DNA of 64,000 bases from Methanocella paludicola SANAE (GTDB lineage Archaea; Halobacteriota; Methanocellia; Methanocellales; Methanocellaceae). Location: positions 1,527,501 to 1,591,500 of the forward strand of contig NC_013665.1 in the NCBI RefSeq assembly GCF_000011005.1, written 5' to 3'. The translations under genes and the position numbers were made by a program. Numbering within the stretch: position 1 is the first letter of the stretch; every line of letters begins with the position of its first letter. Shown here piece after piece: positions 14,973 through 24,760 of the stretch. The notes under the pieces are model-generated. The model worked only from the letters and a program-made list of their open reading frames with translations, did no database searches and was not told the DNA's origin.

Positions 14973-17399
14973 CATACTGATCTCGGTAGTGCCGATGACG
15001 GAGACGACGTCCTGCCGCTCTACCACGCCGTACGATATTTCTGCGATCTTCATCGCATCCTTAAGGACGGCAGCGAACTGCATGATATCGTTGTCCAGTC
15101 CATTGGCTGAAATGATGACCTTCGAGAGCACGGCGTTCTGCGCCAAGTTCTGCGAGTTCTTATACTGCCGGAGGCTCGAGATCATGGCGATGGCCATGTT
15201 GCCCAGCTTGAGCGCCTCGATATCGGACCAGTGGTAGTTGGCCTCGGGCCACCGCGAGATGTGCAGGCTCGCCGCGCCTTCGGTCTCCCGGAACAGGCGC
15301 TGGTATAAGTCCTCGGTGATGTGCGGTATGAAGGGCCCGAGAAGCTTTAGCGAGTTAAAGAGAGCCATGTAGACCGTATAGAGCGCAGCCTGGCCGCTCT
15401 CCCCGTTCTCGGCCTTCCTGTACAGCCTGTCCTTCACGATCTCCAGGTAGTTGTCGCAGAAGTCTCCCCAGAAGAACTGCTCGGTCAGCGACTTAGCCTT
15501 GCTGTACTCGTAGCGCTCGAAGTTCTCGGTGCTCTCGCGGATGACGTCGTTCAGCTTGGTCAGCAGCCACTTATCGATGAGCTCCAGCTCAGGCTCCCGG
15601 GGCTTGTAGTCCTTCAGGTGTATGGACGCGAACCGGGAGGCATTGAACAGCTTATTGATGAACTTCTGGCCGTAGACGATCTCTTTTTCCTTGAAAGCGA
15701 GGTCGTCGCCCAGCTTGGCGGACGCTGCCCACCACCGGACAGCGTCGGCGCTGTACTTTTGCACGAAGGGCAGCGGCTCGACGATGTTACCCTTGGACTT
15801 GTGCATCGCCTTACCGTTCGGGTCCAGGCCCTGGCCGGATATCATGATGTCGTACCAGGGCAGGGTTTTGGTGTGCAGGTAGCTCTTGATGACCGTGTAG
15901 AACAGCCATGTCCGGATGATCTCGTGGGACTGCGGGCGCAGGTTCATGGGATACATCTTATCGATGATCGAGCCGGGCTCGCCCCAGTTCGCGTTGATGA
16001 GCGGGGTGACCGATGACGTTGCCCAGGTATCCATGACGTCCTTCTCAGGCTCGAACTCGATTGAGCCGCATTTCTTGCACGGGTGCAACGGCTGCGTAAC
16101 GAGCGGGTCAACGGGCAGCTGGCTGTCCTCCGCAAGCGCGACCGCGCCGCACTTCTTGCAGTACCAGATGGGGAACGGCACGCCGAAGTAGCGCTGCCGG
16201 GATATGCACCAGTCCCACTTGAGGCCGTTGATCCAGGTGTCGTAGCGTATCTTCATGTGCTCCGGGTACCACTTGAGCTTCGCTCCCTGGGCCAGGAGCT
16301 CGTCCTTGATGTCCAGGATGCGGATGAACCACTGCGGGGTAACGAAGAACTCGACGGCCGTGCCACAGCGCTCGTGGACGTTCATGACGTGCTCGATGGG
16401 CTTCTGCTCGACGAGGAGCCCGGCGGCCTTGAGGTCTTCCAGGATCTGCCGGCGGCATTCGGTGAGCGTCATGCCCTTGTACGGGCCGGCGTTGTCGTTC
16501 ATGGTGCCGTTCGGGTTTATGGACAGCTTCAGGGGCAGGTCGAACTGTCTCCACCAGTCGATATCGGTCTTATCGCCGAAGGTGCAGACCATGACCATTC
16601 CTGTGCCGAACTCCGGGTCGACCTTGACATCGGCCAGGATGGGTACCTTTACGTTGAATATGGGAGTGATGCCCGATTTTCCGACAAGCGCCCTGTACCG
16701 CTCGTCGGACGGGTGCACGAGCAGCCCGACGCACGAGGATATCAGCTCAGGCCTCGACGTGGCGATAAGCAGATCCTTTCCATCCTCGGCTTTAAAGATG
16801 ACCGTGTTAAGGAAAGACTTTTTAGGCTCGGAGTCCTCGACGTCGGCCTGGGCGAGAGACGTCTCGCAGAGGGGGCACCAGATGGCGGGCTCATTACGCC
16901 GTTCCATGCGGCCCATGTTGAAGATATCGATGAATGAGCGCTGTGAAATGCGCTGGCAGCGCTCATTAATGGTAGAATACAGGAGGCCCCAGTCCACGGA
17001 TATGCCGAGAGTCGTCCAGACATTACGGTAGTTGGCGCCGCCGATCTCCGTCTCTTTAAGGCAGAGCCGCACGAACTCCTCCCGGCCGACCTTCCGGATA
17101 TTGACCTTGTACTTTTTCTCCACGAAGCGCTCGGTAGGCAGCCCGTTATCGTCGAAGCCCATCGGGTAGAACACGTTCTTTCCCTGCATGCGCTGGTACC
17201 GGGCCACGAACTCGGCCTGGGAATAGGACAGTACGTGCCCCATGTGTATGTACCCCGACAGCGTGGGTGGCGGAGTGTCGATGGAGTACGTGGGCTTCTT
17301 GCTCGTCGGGTCGAACTTAAAGATCTGGTTCTCTTCCCAGAATTTTTGTATCCTGGGCTCTATTTCCTTAGGGTCGTATTTTTTCGGAAATTCGGTCAT
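14958..17399 (-). CDS. valS: Valyl-tRNA synthetase
   Basis: Class I aminoacyl-tRNA synthetase charging tRNA-Val, 813 residues. The HIGH-type motif is in PPPTLSGYIHMGHVLSYS, followed by MGFDDNGLPTERFVEKKYK. The editing domain fills the middle. A zinc-like element has CKKCGAVAL and CKKCGSIEFE, then DVMDTWATSSVTPLI, and the KMSKS-type loop is HKSKGN. The MGFDDNGLPTER stretch is, to my knowledge, the form seen in a subset including Rickettsia-type enzymes, rather than the commonest bacterial version. The start at 17399 (MTEFPKKYDP) is preferred over an upstream in-frame codon at 17468. Confidence 0.92.
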   Translation of the reverse strand: MTEFPKKYDPKEIEPRIQKFWEENQIFKFDPTSKKPTYSIDTPPPTLSGYIHMGHVLSYSQAEFVARYQRMQGKNVFYPMGFDDNGLPTERFVEKKYKVNIRKVGREEFVRLCLKETEIGGANYRNVWTTLGISVDWGLLYSTINERCQRISQRSFIDIFNMGRMERRNEPAIWCPLCETSLAQADVEDSEPKKSFLNTVIFKAEDGKDLLIATSRPELISSCVGLLVHPSDERYRALVGKSGITPIFNVKVPILADVKVDPEFGTGMVMVCTFGDKTDIDWWRQFDLPLKLSINPNGTMNDNAGPYKGMTLTECRRQILEDLKAAGLLVEQKPIEHVMNVHERCGTAVEFFVTPQWFIRILDIKDELLAQGAKLKWYPEHMKIRYDTWINGLKWDWCISRQRYFGVPFPIWYCKKCGAVALAEDSQLPVDPLVTQPLHPCKKCGSIEFEPEKDVMDTWATSSVTPLINANWGEPGSIIDKMYPMNLRPQSHEIIRTWLFYTVIKSYLHTKTLPWYDIMISGQGLDPNGKAMHKSKGNIVEPLPFVQKYSADAVRWWAASAKLGDDLAFKEKEIVYGQKFINKLFNASRFASIHLKDYKPREPELELIDKWLLTKLNDVIRESTENFERYEYSKAKSLTEQFFWGDFCDNYLEIVKDRLYRKAENGESGQAALYTVYMALFNSLKLLGPFIPHITEDLYQRLFRETEGAASLHISRWPEANYHWSDIEALKLGNMAIAMISSLRQYKNSQNLAQNAVLSKVIISANGLDNDIMQFAAVLKDAMKIAEISYGVVERQDVVSVIGTTEISMQIEK

Positions 17400-17428
17400 T
17401 TGATATGCCTCTGGCGCCTGCGCGGCAT

Positions 17429-17436
17429 GTATAAAT
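17429..17436 (-). promoter_or_regulatory. TATA box of valS
   Basis: Minus-strand ATTTATAC, 30-37 bases before the valS ATG, giving a very short leader. Just upstream, TGATTTT (17452-17458) and AAAATCA (17461-17467) form a small palindrome of unknown role. Confidence 0.5.
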
Positions 17437-17646
17437 CGGCCTATGTAAGGGTGATTTTTTAAAATCAATATTCACGCCAACTATATATAGGTTATTATCG
17501 GTACTTTTCCCAAATAATCGTTAATATGGCTCATTTACGAGATTTACCCGATTAAATTTCCCGGTTGGCGATGGTTTCTAAAAATGGCAAATCATCATAA
17601 ACAATACGTTGATCATTATTTGAACTCTTTTTGATATTCACACTTA

Positions 17647-19770
17647 TTATTCTATTGCCGGCAGCATGACCACGAACCTCGACCCCTTCGCGGAGTCGCC
17701 GGGAATACGGTCTTCTACCCATATCCGGCCTTTATAGCTATCCGTGAGAGCCTTCGCCATCAATAAGCCTATGCCGCTGCCCTTCGACTTGATGTCGCCC
17801 GTCAGTTTACGCTCGAATATTACATCTTTTAGCTCATCCGGTATGCCGGGGCCCCGGTCATCGATCGTGACCCTGTAGTAGTCGTGACCGTTTTCGCTAG
17901 CAGGCCCAACGTTAATGTCGATGGTGGGATGGGCTCTGGAGTGTTTTATGGCATTCCCCACGAGGTTCGAGAACAGATCGTATAACAATTCGTTAGCCCT
18001 CACCACGCATCCGCCATTCATTGGGTAGTTAATGGTGACATTCGGGCCATGCTGCCTTGAATAATAATCCTGCACTTTCCCGAGCACCTCTCCGACATCC
18101 ATCTCCCTGTCCGGGTATTCGCCCGATCTAGCTTTTTGGAGCTTCCTCACGTTGTCGATCAGCTTAGAGCTGTTCTCGAAGGCCGACCGGGGCTTCAGCA
18201 GCATCTCCTGGCCGGCCTCGTCCAGGTCCAGCATATCCAGCGCCATCTCCAGGAATCCCATGCCCACCTGGTTCATGTTACTAATATCGTGGCACATGAG
18301 GTCAACGTACAGGTCGGCCTGCATCTTAGCGACCCTCAACGCCTCCTCGGCCCGCTTACGCTCGGTGATGGGCCGCGTCGTAATCACGATCCCGTCCACG
18401 CCCGGCACGCCGATCATGTTCTTACCGGTCGACTCGACGTCCAGGTACGAGCCATCGGCTTTCCTGATACGGAACTCGGTAGGCGTCCCCGGATTCCTGC
18501 CGTCATATACCTCGCCCAGGGCGTTCTTTACACGTTCCCTGTCGTCCGGGTGTATGAATTCAAGGGGCGATCTTCCCAGAGTATGGCCAGGCGGATAGCC
18601 AAGTATATTATCCGAGGACGGTGACTCATAGATAATACGCCCCTCCCGGTCCAGGATACGAATGATATCCATCGAGTTCTGGATCAGCGAACGGAACCGG
18701 ATATCCGCCGCCCTCACTGCCTCCTCAGCCCGCTTACGCTCTGTAATGTCCAGCGCCGTGAACGTAACGCCCGCCCGCAGGTTACCCGGGTCCATCGGCG
18801 TCGAGCTGAGGATTATGTCGATCACGCTGCCATCTCTCCGACGCCACCGGGTTTCCACAGTTCCCGTACCATACTTATTGATCTGGTCGTACTTCTCCCG
18901 GCCTACATACTCGTAATCCTCGTCGGATGGGTAGAGAATACGGGCGTCTTTCCCTAACAGTTCATCTCTCGTGTAGCCCGTCATCTTGCAAAGATTGTCG
19001 TTCGCCTCGGTTATGACCCTGTCGACGACGACCCCGATGCCCGTGGGCACGGCGCGGATAATGCTGTTCAGGTGTGCCTCGCTATCCCGTAAGGCCTCCT
19101 CGGCATGCTTACGCTCGGTGATATCGTTTTCCGAGCCGGCCATGCGCACCACGCGGCCATGCGCATCGCGCTGGGCCATGCCCCGGTCTGATATCCACTT
19201 CCAGGAGCCATCCTTGCATAGAGTACGGTACTCCTCGGCAAAGACGGGCGTCCTGCCCTCGAAGTGTGCCTGAACAGCGGCCATTACCCGGGGGGCATCC
19301 TCAGGGTGGATACGGCTGCTCCACTCCTCCTCCCGGTCAGTGGCCTCATCATCGGAGAGGCCACGCAGTGCCTTCCATTGCGGAGAGTAGAAGACGCGCT
19401 TATTAGGCACGTCCCAGTCCCAGATGGCACCTCGGGCACCGGCGATGACTAGCTTATACCGCTCCTTGATCTCCCTCAATGCTTCTTCTGCACGCCTGCG
19501 CTCTTCGTTTTCCCGGGATACTTTTTCGTACAATCCCTCGAACCTTAACAACACGAACAAGGAAGTCAGTGGTGCGACCAGGCCGGCAAAAAGTATGGTA
19601 TACACATAGCTTTCCCATACTGTCATGTCCGGGTCAAAAATAGTTTTTGCCACCTGGAAAACGGTCATGATGACAACAGTTGCCAGCGTTATGAAGAGGA
19701 TAGATAATGCTAACCGGATATTCCTGGAACCCGGTCTACTGAACGCTTCGGTTAAGGACCCCCAATTCAT
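17647..19770 (-). CDS. Membrane-bound PAS histidine kinase (first of four paralogues)
   Basis: Sensor kinase of 707 residues. Two N-terminal membrane segments (about 20-42 and 52-75) and a short coiled coil lead to three PAS domains (about 100-220, 225-345 and 350-475), each ending in an ITERK-type linker. The phosphoacceptor box is LYVDLMCHDISNMNQVGMGF, the HATPase domain has NAIKHSRAH (N box), DDRGPGIPDE (G1) and KGSGIGLLMAK (G2). HDI(S/N)N(M/I)(N/H)Q is shared by all four kinases here. The signal is unknown. No response-regulator gene directly follows it; the single-domain regulator at 22.0-22.4 kb is a possible shared partner. Confidence 0.88.
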   Translation of the reverse strand: MNWGSLTEAFSRPGSRNIRLALSILFITLATVVIMTVFQVAKTIFDPDMTVWESYVYTILFAGLVAPLTSLFVLLRFEGLYEKVSRENEERRRAEEALREIKERYKLVIAGARGAIWDWDVPNKRVFYSPQWKALRGLSDDEATDREEEWSSRIHPEDAPRVMAAVQAHFEGRTPVFAEEYRTLCKDGSWKWISDRGMAQRDAHGRVVRMAGSENDITERKHAEEALRDSEAHLNSIIRAVPTGIGVVVDRVITEANDNLCKMTGYTRDELLGKDARILYPSDEDYEYVGREKYDQINKYGTGTVETRWRRRDGSVIDIILSSTPMDPGNLRAGVTFTALDITERKRAEEAVRAADIRFRSLIQNSMDIIRILDREGRIIYESPSSDNILGYPPGHTLGRSPLEFIHPDDRERVKNALGEVYDGRNPGTPTEFRIRKADGSYLDVESTGKNMIGVPGVDGIVITTRPITERKRAEEALRVAKMQADLYVDLMCHDISNMNQVGMGFLEMALDMLDLDEAGQEMLLKPRSAFENSSKLIDNVRKLQKARSGEYPDREMDVGEVLGKVQDYYSRQHGPNVTINYPMNGGCVVRANELLYDLFSNLVGNAIKHSRAHPTIDINVGPASENGHDYYRVTIDDRGPGIPDELKDVIFERKLTGDIKSKGSGIGLLMAKALTDSYKGRIWVEDRIPGDSAKGSRFVVMLPAIE

Positions 19771-19931
19771 ATTACCTGCTTTTTATTGTTAATTTAATGC
19801 TTTTTTTCAACATTCTATAAATATATTCGCTACTTTTCTATCTACCCTTTCGCATGGCTCCAAGGGTGTTCATAAACGATGTCCGAGATAGAGCCTCCAG
19901 CTCCGTTGAGAAATTAAAAAGAAAAATTAAA

Positions 19932-21905
19932 TTAATTTTCTATCGCTGGCAGCATGACCACGAACCTGGCCCCCTTCGTGGGGTCGCCCTGTATGCGGTC
20001 TTCTACGAGTATATTTCCATTGAAACATTCGACCAGTATCTTAACCAGGTATAATCCGAGGCCTTTACCCCGCATGATCCCACCTTCATAGTACATACGG
20101 TTAAAGATCCTATTTTTTAGATCCGGATTTATGCCGGGCCCATTATCCTCAATAGAGATTCGACAAAATTTATTGCCACCTATTTTTACACTTTTAAGGC
20201 TGATGTTTATAAACACTGAATCCTTAGAGTGCTTGATAGAATTATCGACCATGTTCGAGAATACGTCGTATAGCAAACGGTCCGCGTAAACATAACAGCC
20301 TTTCTGCGACTCCAGGTTGATCGTGATACTCCGGCCGTTAACTGTCAGGTAATTATTCTTGACTTGATCGAGGATTTGCCCGACATCGATCTTCTCCAGG
20401 TGCAGATCGCCTTTTTTCACTTTTTGCAGCTTCTTAACGTTACTAATGAGCTCGGAACTATTTTTAAATGCCATTAACGCCTTCGACAGGCGTTCTTGCC
20501 CCGGCTCATCCAGTTCTACCATATCTTTGAGTAATTCCAGGTTACCCATGCCGATCTGGTTAATATTGCTGATGTCATGGCTCATTAGATCGACGTATAG
20601 CCCGGCCTCTTCATTTGAATCGTGGAGTGCCGCCAGGGCCTGCTTATACTGCGTTACGTCCTCGCCGATGGTCAGGATCGCCGGATCGCCCTTATACATG
20701 ACCCTTGCGGAAGTGATCTTCATCCATTTTTCTTCCCCATTTGTTTGCAGCCTCACCTCATAGCTCGGGGGCGGATTCTCCCCACGCAATCTTGCCAAAC
20801 CACGCTCTTTTACCAGTTCCCTGGATCCGGGAGCGAACAGGTCCCAGAATTTCATCTTTTGGATATCATCGGAGGAATACCCCACGATCTTTTCCGCCGC
20901 GGGATTAGCATAGATGAAGCTTACGCCACGGTGGAAAAATATTGCCACGGGAGAGGTTTCGACCAGAGTACGAAATTTTTCCTCGCTTTCTTTGACCCCT
21001 TTTTCAGCCTGCTTTCGGGCACCCATCTCATCTAATAAAAATTTGTTGACCTTTTCTAGCTCGGCTGTCCTTTCCTTTACCCGTATCTCTAATTCATCCC
21101 GCGACCGTTTTAGATCGGTTTCGGCTTTCTTGAGGGCGGTGATATCGTTTCCAACGCAGAGTACACCGATGAGATGTCTCTGATCATCGGTTATCGCTTT
21201 ATTCGTCCACGATACCCACACTCGCTCGCCATTACTTCGCATGTTTTCATTCTCGTTGTTAATATAACGCCCGGGATGGAGGCAAATATCCTTTATCAAT
21301 TTCGAAAGGTCTCGCCCGGATGAATCCGTAATAGGTACGATGGTCCCGATGACATTTTTATTGAGGATCTCGGGGAGGTCGAATCCAAAAAAATCCTGGG
21401 CGAACTCATTGAAAAATGTAATATTCCCCTGTGTGTCCATTTTCAGGATGATACTATTCGCGTTTTCGACGAGTTCCCGGTATTTCACTTCGCTCTTTCT
21501 TAAAGCGTTTTCCAGCCGCTTATGTTCCGTCATGTCGGTGATGAAAGAATAGTAGTATTGTGTTTCGCCTTTTTCACCACAAAACATATGCAGAAAAATG
21601 TCCACGGGAACAAGCGATCCGTCCTTTCGAACGAATTCCAGCTCATACGTGTAGGGTGCCACATTACAGTTGATCCCTTTGATTATATCCACGGCCCGGG
21701 CACGATGTTCGGAGGACGTAAAGTCTTCGGGCCATCGCATTTTGCTTATTTCCTGTTTGGAATAACCCGTAAGCCGGCAAAATGCCAGGTTGCACGTAAA
21801 AACGCTTCCATCACTATAGGTAGCAATAAAGGATACGGTATCGTTCTCAACGGCAGCCGCGGTGAACTCTCCAAGTTCCGCGAGATTTAAAAAACCCCGG
21901 CTCAT
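19932..21905 (-). CDS. Soluble PAS histidine kinase (second paralogue)
   Basis: About 657 residues with no convincing membrane segment. Three PAS domains (about 10-125, 130-250 and 310-420), with a coiled coil at about 250-305, precede the phosphoacceptor box LYVDLMSHDISNINQIGMG. The HATPase region has NSIKHSKDS, EDNGPGINPD and GKGLGLYLVK. I use the ATG at 21905, about 29 bases from a TATA element, rather than a TTG at 21923; a leaderless start fits. It is co-oriented with the neighbouring kinases but 161 bases from the first. Confidence 0.86.
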   Translation of the reverse strand: MSRGFLNLAELGEFTAAAVENDTVSFIATYSDGSVFTCNLAFCRLTGYSKQEISKMRWPEDFTSSEHRARAVDIIKGINCNVAPYTYELEFVRKDGSLVPVDIFLHMFCGEKGETQYYYSFITDMTEHKRLENALRKSEVKYRELVENANSIILKMDTQGNITFFNEFAQDFFGFDLPEILNKNVIGTIVPITDSSGRDLSKLIKDICLHPGRYINNENENMRSNGERVWVSWTNKAITDDQRHLIGVLCVGNDITALKKAETDLKRSRDELEIRVKERTAELEKVNKFLLDEMGARKQAEKGVKESEEKFRTLVETSPVAIFFHRGVSFIYANPAAEKIVGYSSDDIQKMKFWDLFAPGSRELVKERGLARLRGENPPPSYEVRLQTNGEEKWMKITSARVMYKGDPAILTIGEDVTQYKQALAALHDSNEEAGLYVDLMSHDISNINQIGMGNLELLKDMVELDEPGQERLSKALMAFKNSSELISNVKKLQKVKKGDLHLEKIDVGQILDQVKNNYLTVNGRSITINLESQKGCYVYADRLLYDVFSNMVDNSIKHSKDSVFINISLKSVKIGGNKFCRISIEDNGPGINPDLKNRIFNRMYYEGGIMRGKGLGLYLVKILVECFNGNILVEDRIQGDPTKGARFVVMLPAIEN

Positions 21906-21930
21906 TAAATTACATAATTTCAACGTATCA

Positions 21931-21938
21931 TTATATAG
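21931..21938 (-). promoter_or_regulatory. TATA element of second kinase gene
   Basis: Minus-strand TATATAA-type element centred about 29 bases before the ATG at 21905. The spacing supports a leaderless transcript starting at that ATG. Confidence 0.5.
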
Positions 21939-22012
21939 CTAATATTTATTATTAGCAAGTAATTCAATTAATAATTGTGTATAAAATAGTAAAACAACAG
22001 CCGCATGGCCAG

Positions 22013-22381
22013 TCATTGCCTTAATAAAGTATCGACACAACTTCTAAGTTGTTTCAATTGTATCGGTTTTTCTAAGAACATTGACGCCCCTGCCCCGATA
22101 GCTTCATCCCTGATGCTCGAATCGGCGCTTACGATCACGTATTTTGTACCGGAGTTCAATTTTAGCATTTCTTTCATTGCATCGACACCCATCATTACAG
22201 GCATTCGATGATCCATGATAATGATAAATGGCTTAGGATCGCTCGCCTTGAACGACTCGATCGCCTCAAGGCCATCCGCCGCGACGAACGATATCGACAT
22301 TCCGCAAGCCGTGAAGACCGTCTTATAAAGGTCCGCGACTTCAGGCTCGTCCTCAACGATCCCTATCGTATCTCTTCGCAT
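22013..22381 (-). CDS. Single-domain (CheY-like) response regulator
   Basis: Receiver domain only, 122 residues, with no output domain. The acidic pocket is VEDEPEVADL (residues 9-18), the phosphoacceptor is Asp57 in IIIMDHRMPVM, the switch Ser is in YVIVSADSS, and the conserved Lys is in MFLEKPIQL. It follows the third kinase gene by 16 bases in the same direction, making a likely kinase-regulator pair. Without a DNA-binding domain it must act by protein contact or as a phosphorelay intermediate. Confidence 0.93.
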   Translation of the reverse strand: MRRDTIGIVEDEPEVADLYKTVFTACGMSISFVAADGLEAIESFKASDPKPFIIIMDHRMPVMMGVDAMKEMLKLNSGTKYVIVSADSSIRDEAIGAGASMFLEKPIQLKQLRSCVDTLLRQ

Positions 22382-22397
22382 ATTTCAGACCCTCACC

Positions 22398-24668
22398 TCA
22401 TACCGCCGGCAGCATGACCACGAACCTGGCGCCCTTCGTGTAGTCGCCGCTCACCCGGTCCTCGACCCAGATCTTACCGTTGAACTCATGTACGAGCGTC
22501 TTCACCAGGTATAGGCCCAGGCCCTTGCCCTTTGCCTTCGTATTCCCGCGCTCGAACCGGTTGAATATACGCGTTTTAAGTTCATCCGGTATGCCGGGAC
22601 CATTATCCTCGATCATGATCTTATGATAGCTCTCGTCCGTCCCGTATACCCGAAACTGGGTTATGCTGATCTCAAGGGGTTTATTATCGTCCGAGTGCTT
22701 AACGGCGTTACCGACGATATTGACGAACACGTCCTTGACCAGCCCCGTCGCCAGGACATGGCCCCCGACCGGCGCATAATTGATCGTGACATGCCTGCCG
22801 TTGGCCTTTGAGAACTGTTCCTTAATGCCCAGGAGTATCTCTTTCAGGTCGATGGTCTGAAGCTGGTGTTCCCTGGACTTCGCCGACCGGAGTTTGCGCA
22901 CATTATCGATGAGCCGGGTGCTGTCCAGGATCGACTGGAGCGGCTTTTCCAGGAGTTCTACATCCTTCACCTCGATCCTGCCGTCTTCTTTTAATGTCTG
23001 GAGCGCGATCTCCAGGTAACCCAGGCCTACCTGGTTCATGTTGTTGATGTCGTGGCCCATCAAGTCCAGGTACAGCTCGGCCTGCGCCTGTGCCGATAAC
23101 AGCTCTTCCTCGGCCTGCTTCCGTTCGGTGATGTCCGTGTTGGTGCCGAACCAGCGCCGAATTTTCCCATCCCCGCCTTTGATGGGCGTGACCCTCGTGA
23201 GGAACCACCGATAGTTCCCGTCCTTACCTCTCAATGGGAAAATGTTATCGTACGGCTTACCCTCTCTGATACTGGCGGACCACTCCCCGGTGACGGCCTC
23301 GACATAGTCCGGGTGATGGACCTTCTGCCATCCCCAGCCCTGCATCTCCTCCAGCGTCGTCCCCGTGTAATCATACCACTGCCGGTTATACCAGAAGATC
23401 CAGCCATCAGCATTCGCCATCCACGCCAGATTGGGAATATTGTCCGCGAGAGCGCGGAACCGCTCCTCGCTCTCACGCAAAGCCTCCTCGGCCCGCTTGC
23501 GCTCTTCCATTTGTGCATTGAGCTCGTCATTCGACTGCTGGAGCTCGGCGGTCCTTTCCCGCACTCTCACCCCAAGCCCGTCCCGGGCTTTGCGCAATTC
23601 CTCCGCCATCCGATTGCGCTCGGTGATATCCATGTGGGTTCCCACGATCCTGGTGACAGGGCCACCGGCCCCATGGCGGATCGGGTAGCCACGCGAGAGA
23701 ATTTCCACGTAATGGCCATCCTTATGCAGCATGCGGAATTCCATCTCGTATTCCCGCTCGCCGCGCACGACAGCGTCCACCACCAGCCGGGCTCGTTCAC
23801 GGTCATCGGGATGCATCAGGCGCATCCAGGCACTGGCATGCGGCTCGATCTCGTCCTCCGTGTAACCGAGCATCTCCTTGTAACGAGGGGAGTAATAGAC
23901 CTCGTTAGTCTCCATGTTCCAGTCCCATATCCCTTCCCGGGCCGCCTTAAGGGCATAGCTGAACCGTTCCTCGCTCTCACGCAGCGCATCCTCCGCCTTT
24001 CTGCGCCGGACCCGTTCCCTGATCGCGGTGATACCATAGGCCAGGGTTTGGGCCAACTCGAATAAGAGCTCCCGTTCTCCTCTGTCGAAGGCATCCTCGT
24101 TGCCGGAATAGATGGCAAGGGAGCCGATAACGTGTTTTTCATAAACGATGGGAAGGTTGAGGGTTGATAAATAGCCCCGCTTTAACGCGTCTTCTTGCCA
24201 GGGCAGCATCTTCTTATCCGACCTGACATCCCGTGACCCATAGGGCTTCCCCGTCTTCATACAGATGCCCGTCGGGCCGTTACCCCTGACTGGGTCGTTG
24301 AGGGCGATCATTAAACTGTCAACATAGCCTTCATCATAGCCCGCCCTGGCGATGGGGCGCACGGTCTTATGTTCATCGTTCTCGATGTAGCCGATCCAGG
24401 CCAGACGATACCCGCCGACATCTACCATTATACGGCAAATATCCTTTAAAAGTGCTGTTTCATCTTCGGCCTTTATCATCGTTTTTGTGCAATCGGACAG
24501 AACGCGTAATGCACGGTTGGCCCTGTGCAGCTCTTCCTCTACATCATTCCGGGCGGGATACTGAATATTCTTATTAACCTTAGCCCTCAGCTCCTGTAAC
24601 TCGGATATAAGCTGCTCCATGGCCTTATCCTTATCATACACGGGGGTGGAAATTGGTTCGGGGCACAT
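22398..24668 (-). CDS. GAF-PAS histidine kinase (third paralogue)
   Basis: A 756-residue kinase. An N-terminal coiled coil (about 15-60) is followed by a GAF domain (about 65-215, with TGICMKTGKPYGSRDVRSDK and LNLPIVYEKHVIGSLAIYS), then two PAS domains (about 230-350 and 400-525) separated by a coiled coil. The H box is LYLDLMGHDINNMNQVGLGY; the ATPase domain has NAVKHSDDN, EDNGPGIPDE and GKGLGLYLVK. Its stop is 16 bases from the response regulator start. The ATG at 24668 has no Shine-Dalgarno sequence and an AT-rich upstream, so it is probably leaderless. Confidence 0.9.
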   Translation of the reverse strand: MCPEPISTPVYDKDKAMEQLISELQELRAKVNKNIQYPARNDVEEELHRANRALRVLSDCTKTMIKAEDETALLKDICRIMVDVGGYRLAWIGYIENDEHKTVRPIARAGYDEGYVDSLMIALNDPVRGNGPTGICMKTGKPYGSRDVRSDKKMLPWQEDALKRGYLSTLNLPIVYEKHVIGSLAIYSGNEDAFDRGERELLFELAQTLAYGITAIRERVRRRKAEDALRESEERFSYALKAAREGIWDWNMETNEVYYSPRYKEMLGYTEDEIEPHASAWMRLMHPDDRERARLVVDAVVRGEREYEMEFRMLHKDGHYVEILSRGYPIRHGAGGPVTRIVGTHMDITERNRMAEELRKARDGLGVRVRERTAELQQSNDELNAQMEERKRAEEALRESEERFRALADNIPNLAWMANADGWIFWYNRQWYDYTGTTLEEMQGWGWQKVHHPDYVEAVTGEWSASIREGKPYDNIFPLRGKDGNYRWFLTRVTPIKGGDGKIRRWFGTNTDITERKQAEEELLSAQAQAELYLDLMGHDINNMNQVGLGYLEIALQTLKEDGRIEVKDVELLEKPLQSILDSTRLIDNVRKLRSAKSREHQLQTIDLKEILLGIKEQFSKANGRHVTINYAPVGGHVLATGLVKDVFVNIVGNAVKHSDDNKPLEISITQFRVYGTDESYHKIMIEDNGPGIPDELKTRIFNRFERGNTKAKGKGLGLYLVKTLVHEFNGKIWVEDRVSGDYTKGARFVVMLPAV

Positions 24669-24760
24669 AATATCTTAAATATTAAATTTAATAGGACCAT
24701 ATGAGTGCCCATATTAATATTTTCAGGTCCACGAACCACCTGGAATGAAAAAAGTTACTT

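Noticed and set aside
17469-17646. Possible tRNA or small RNA gene between valS and the first kinase
   Set aside because: No cloverleaf, CCA-adjacent acceptor stem or paired arms of tRNA type were seen; it is AT-rich intergenic DNA.
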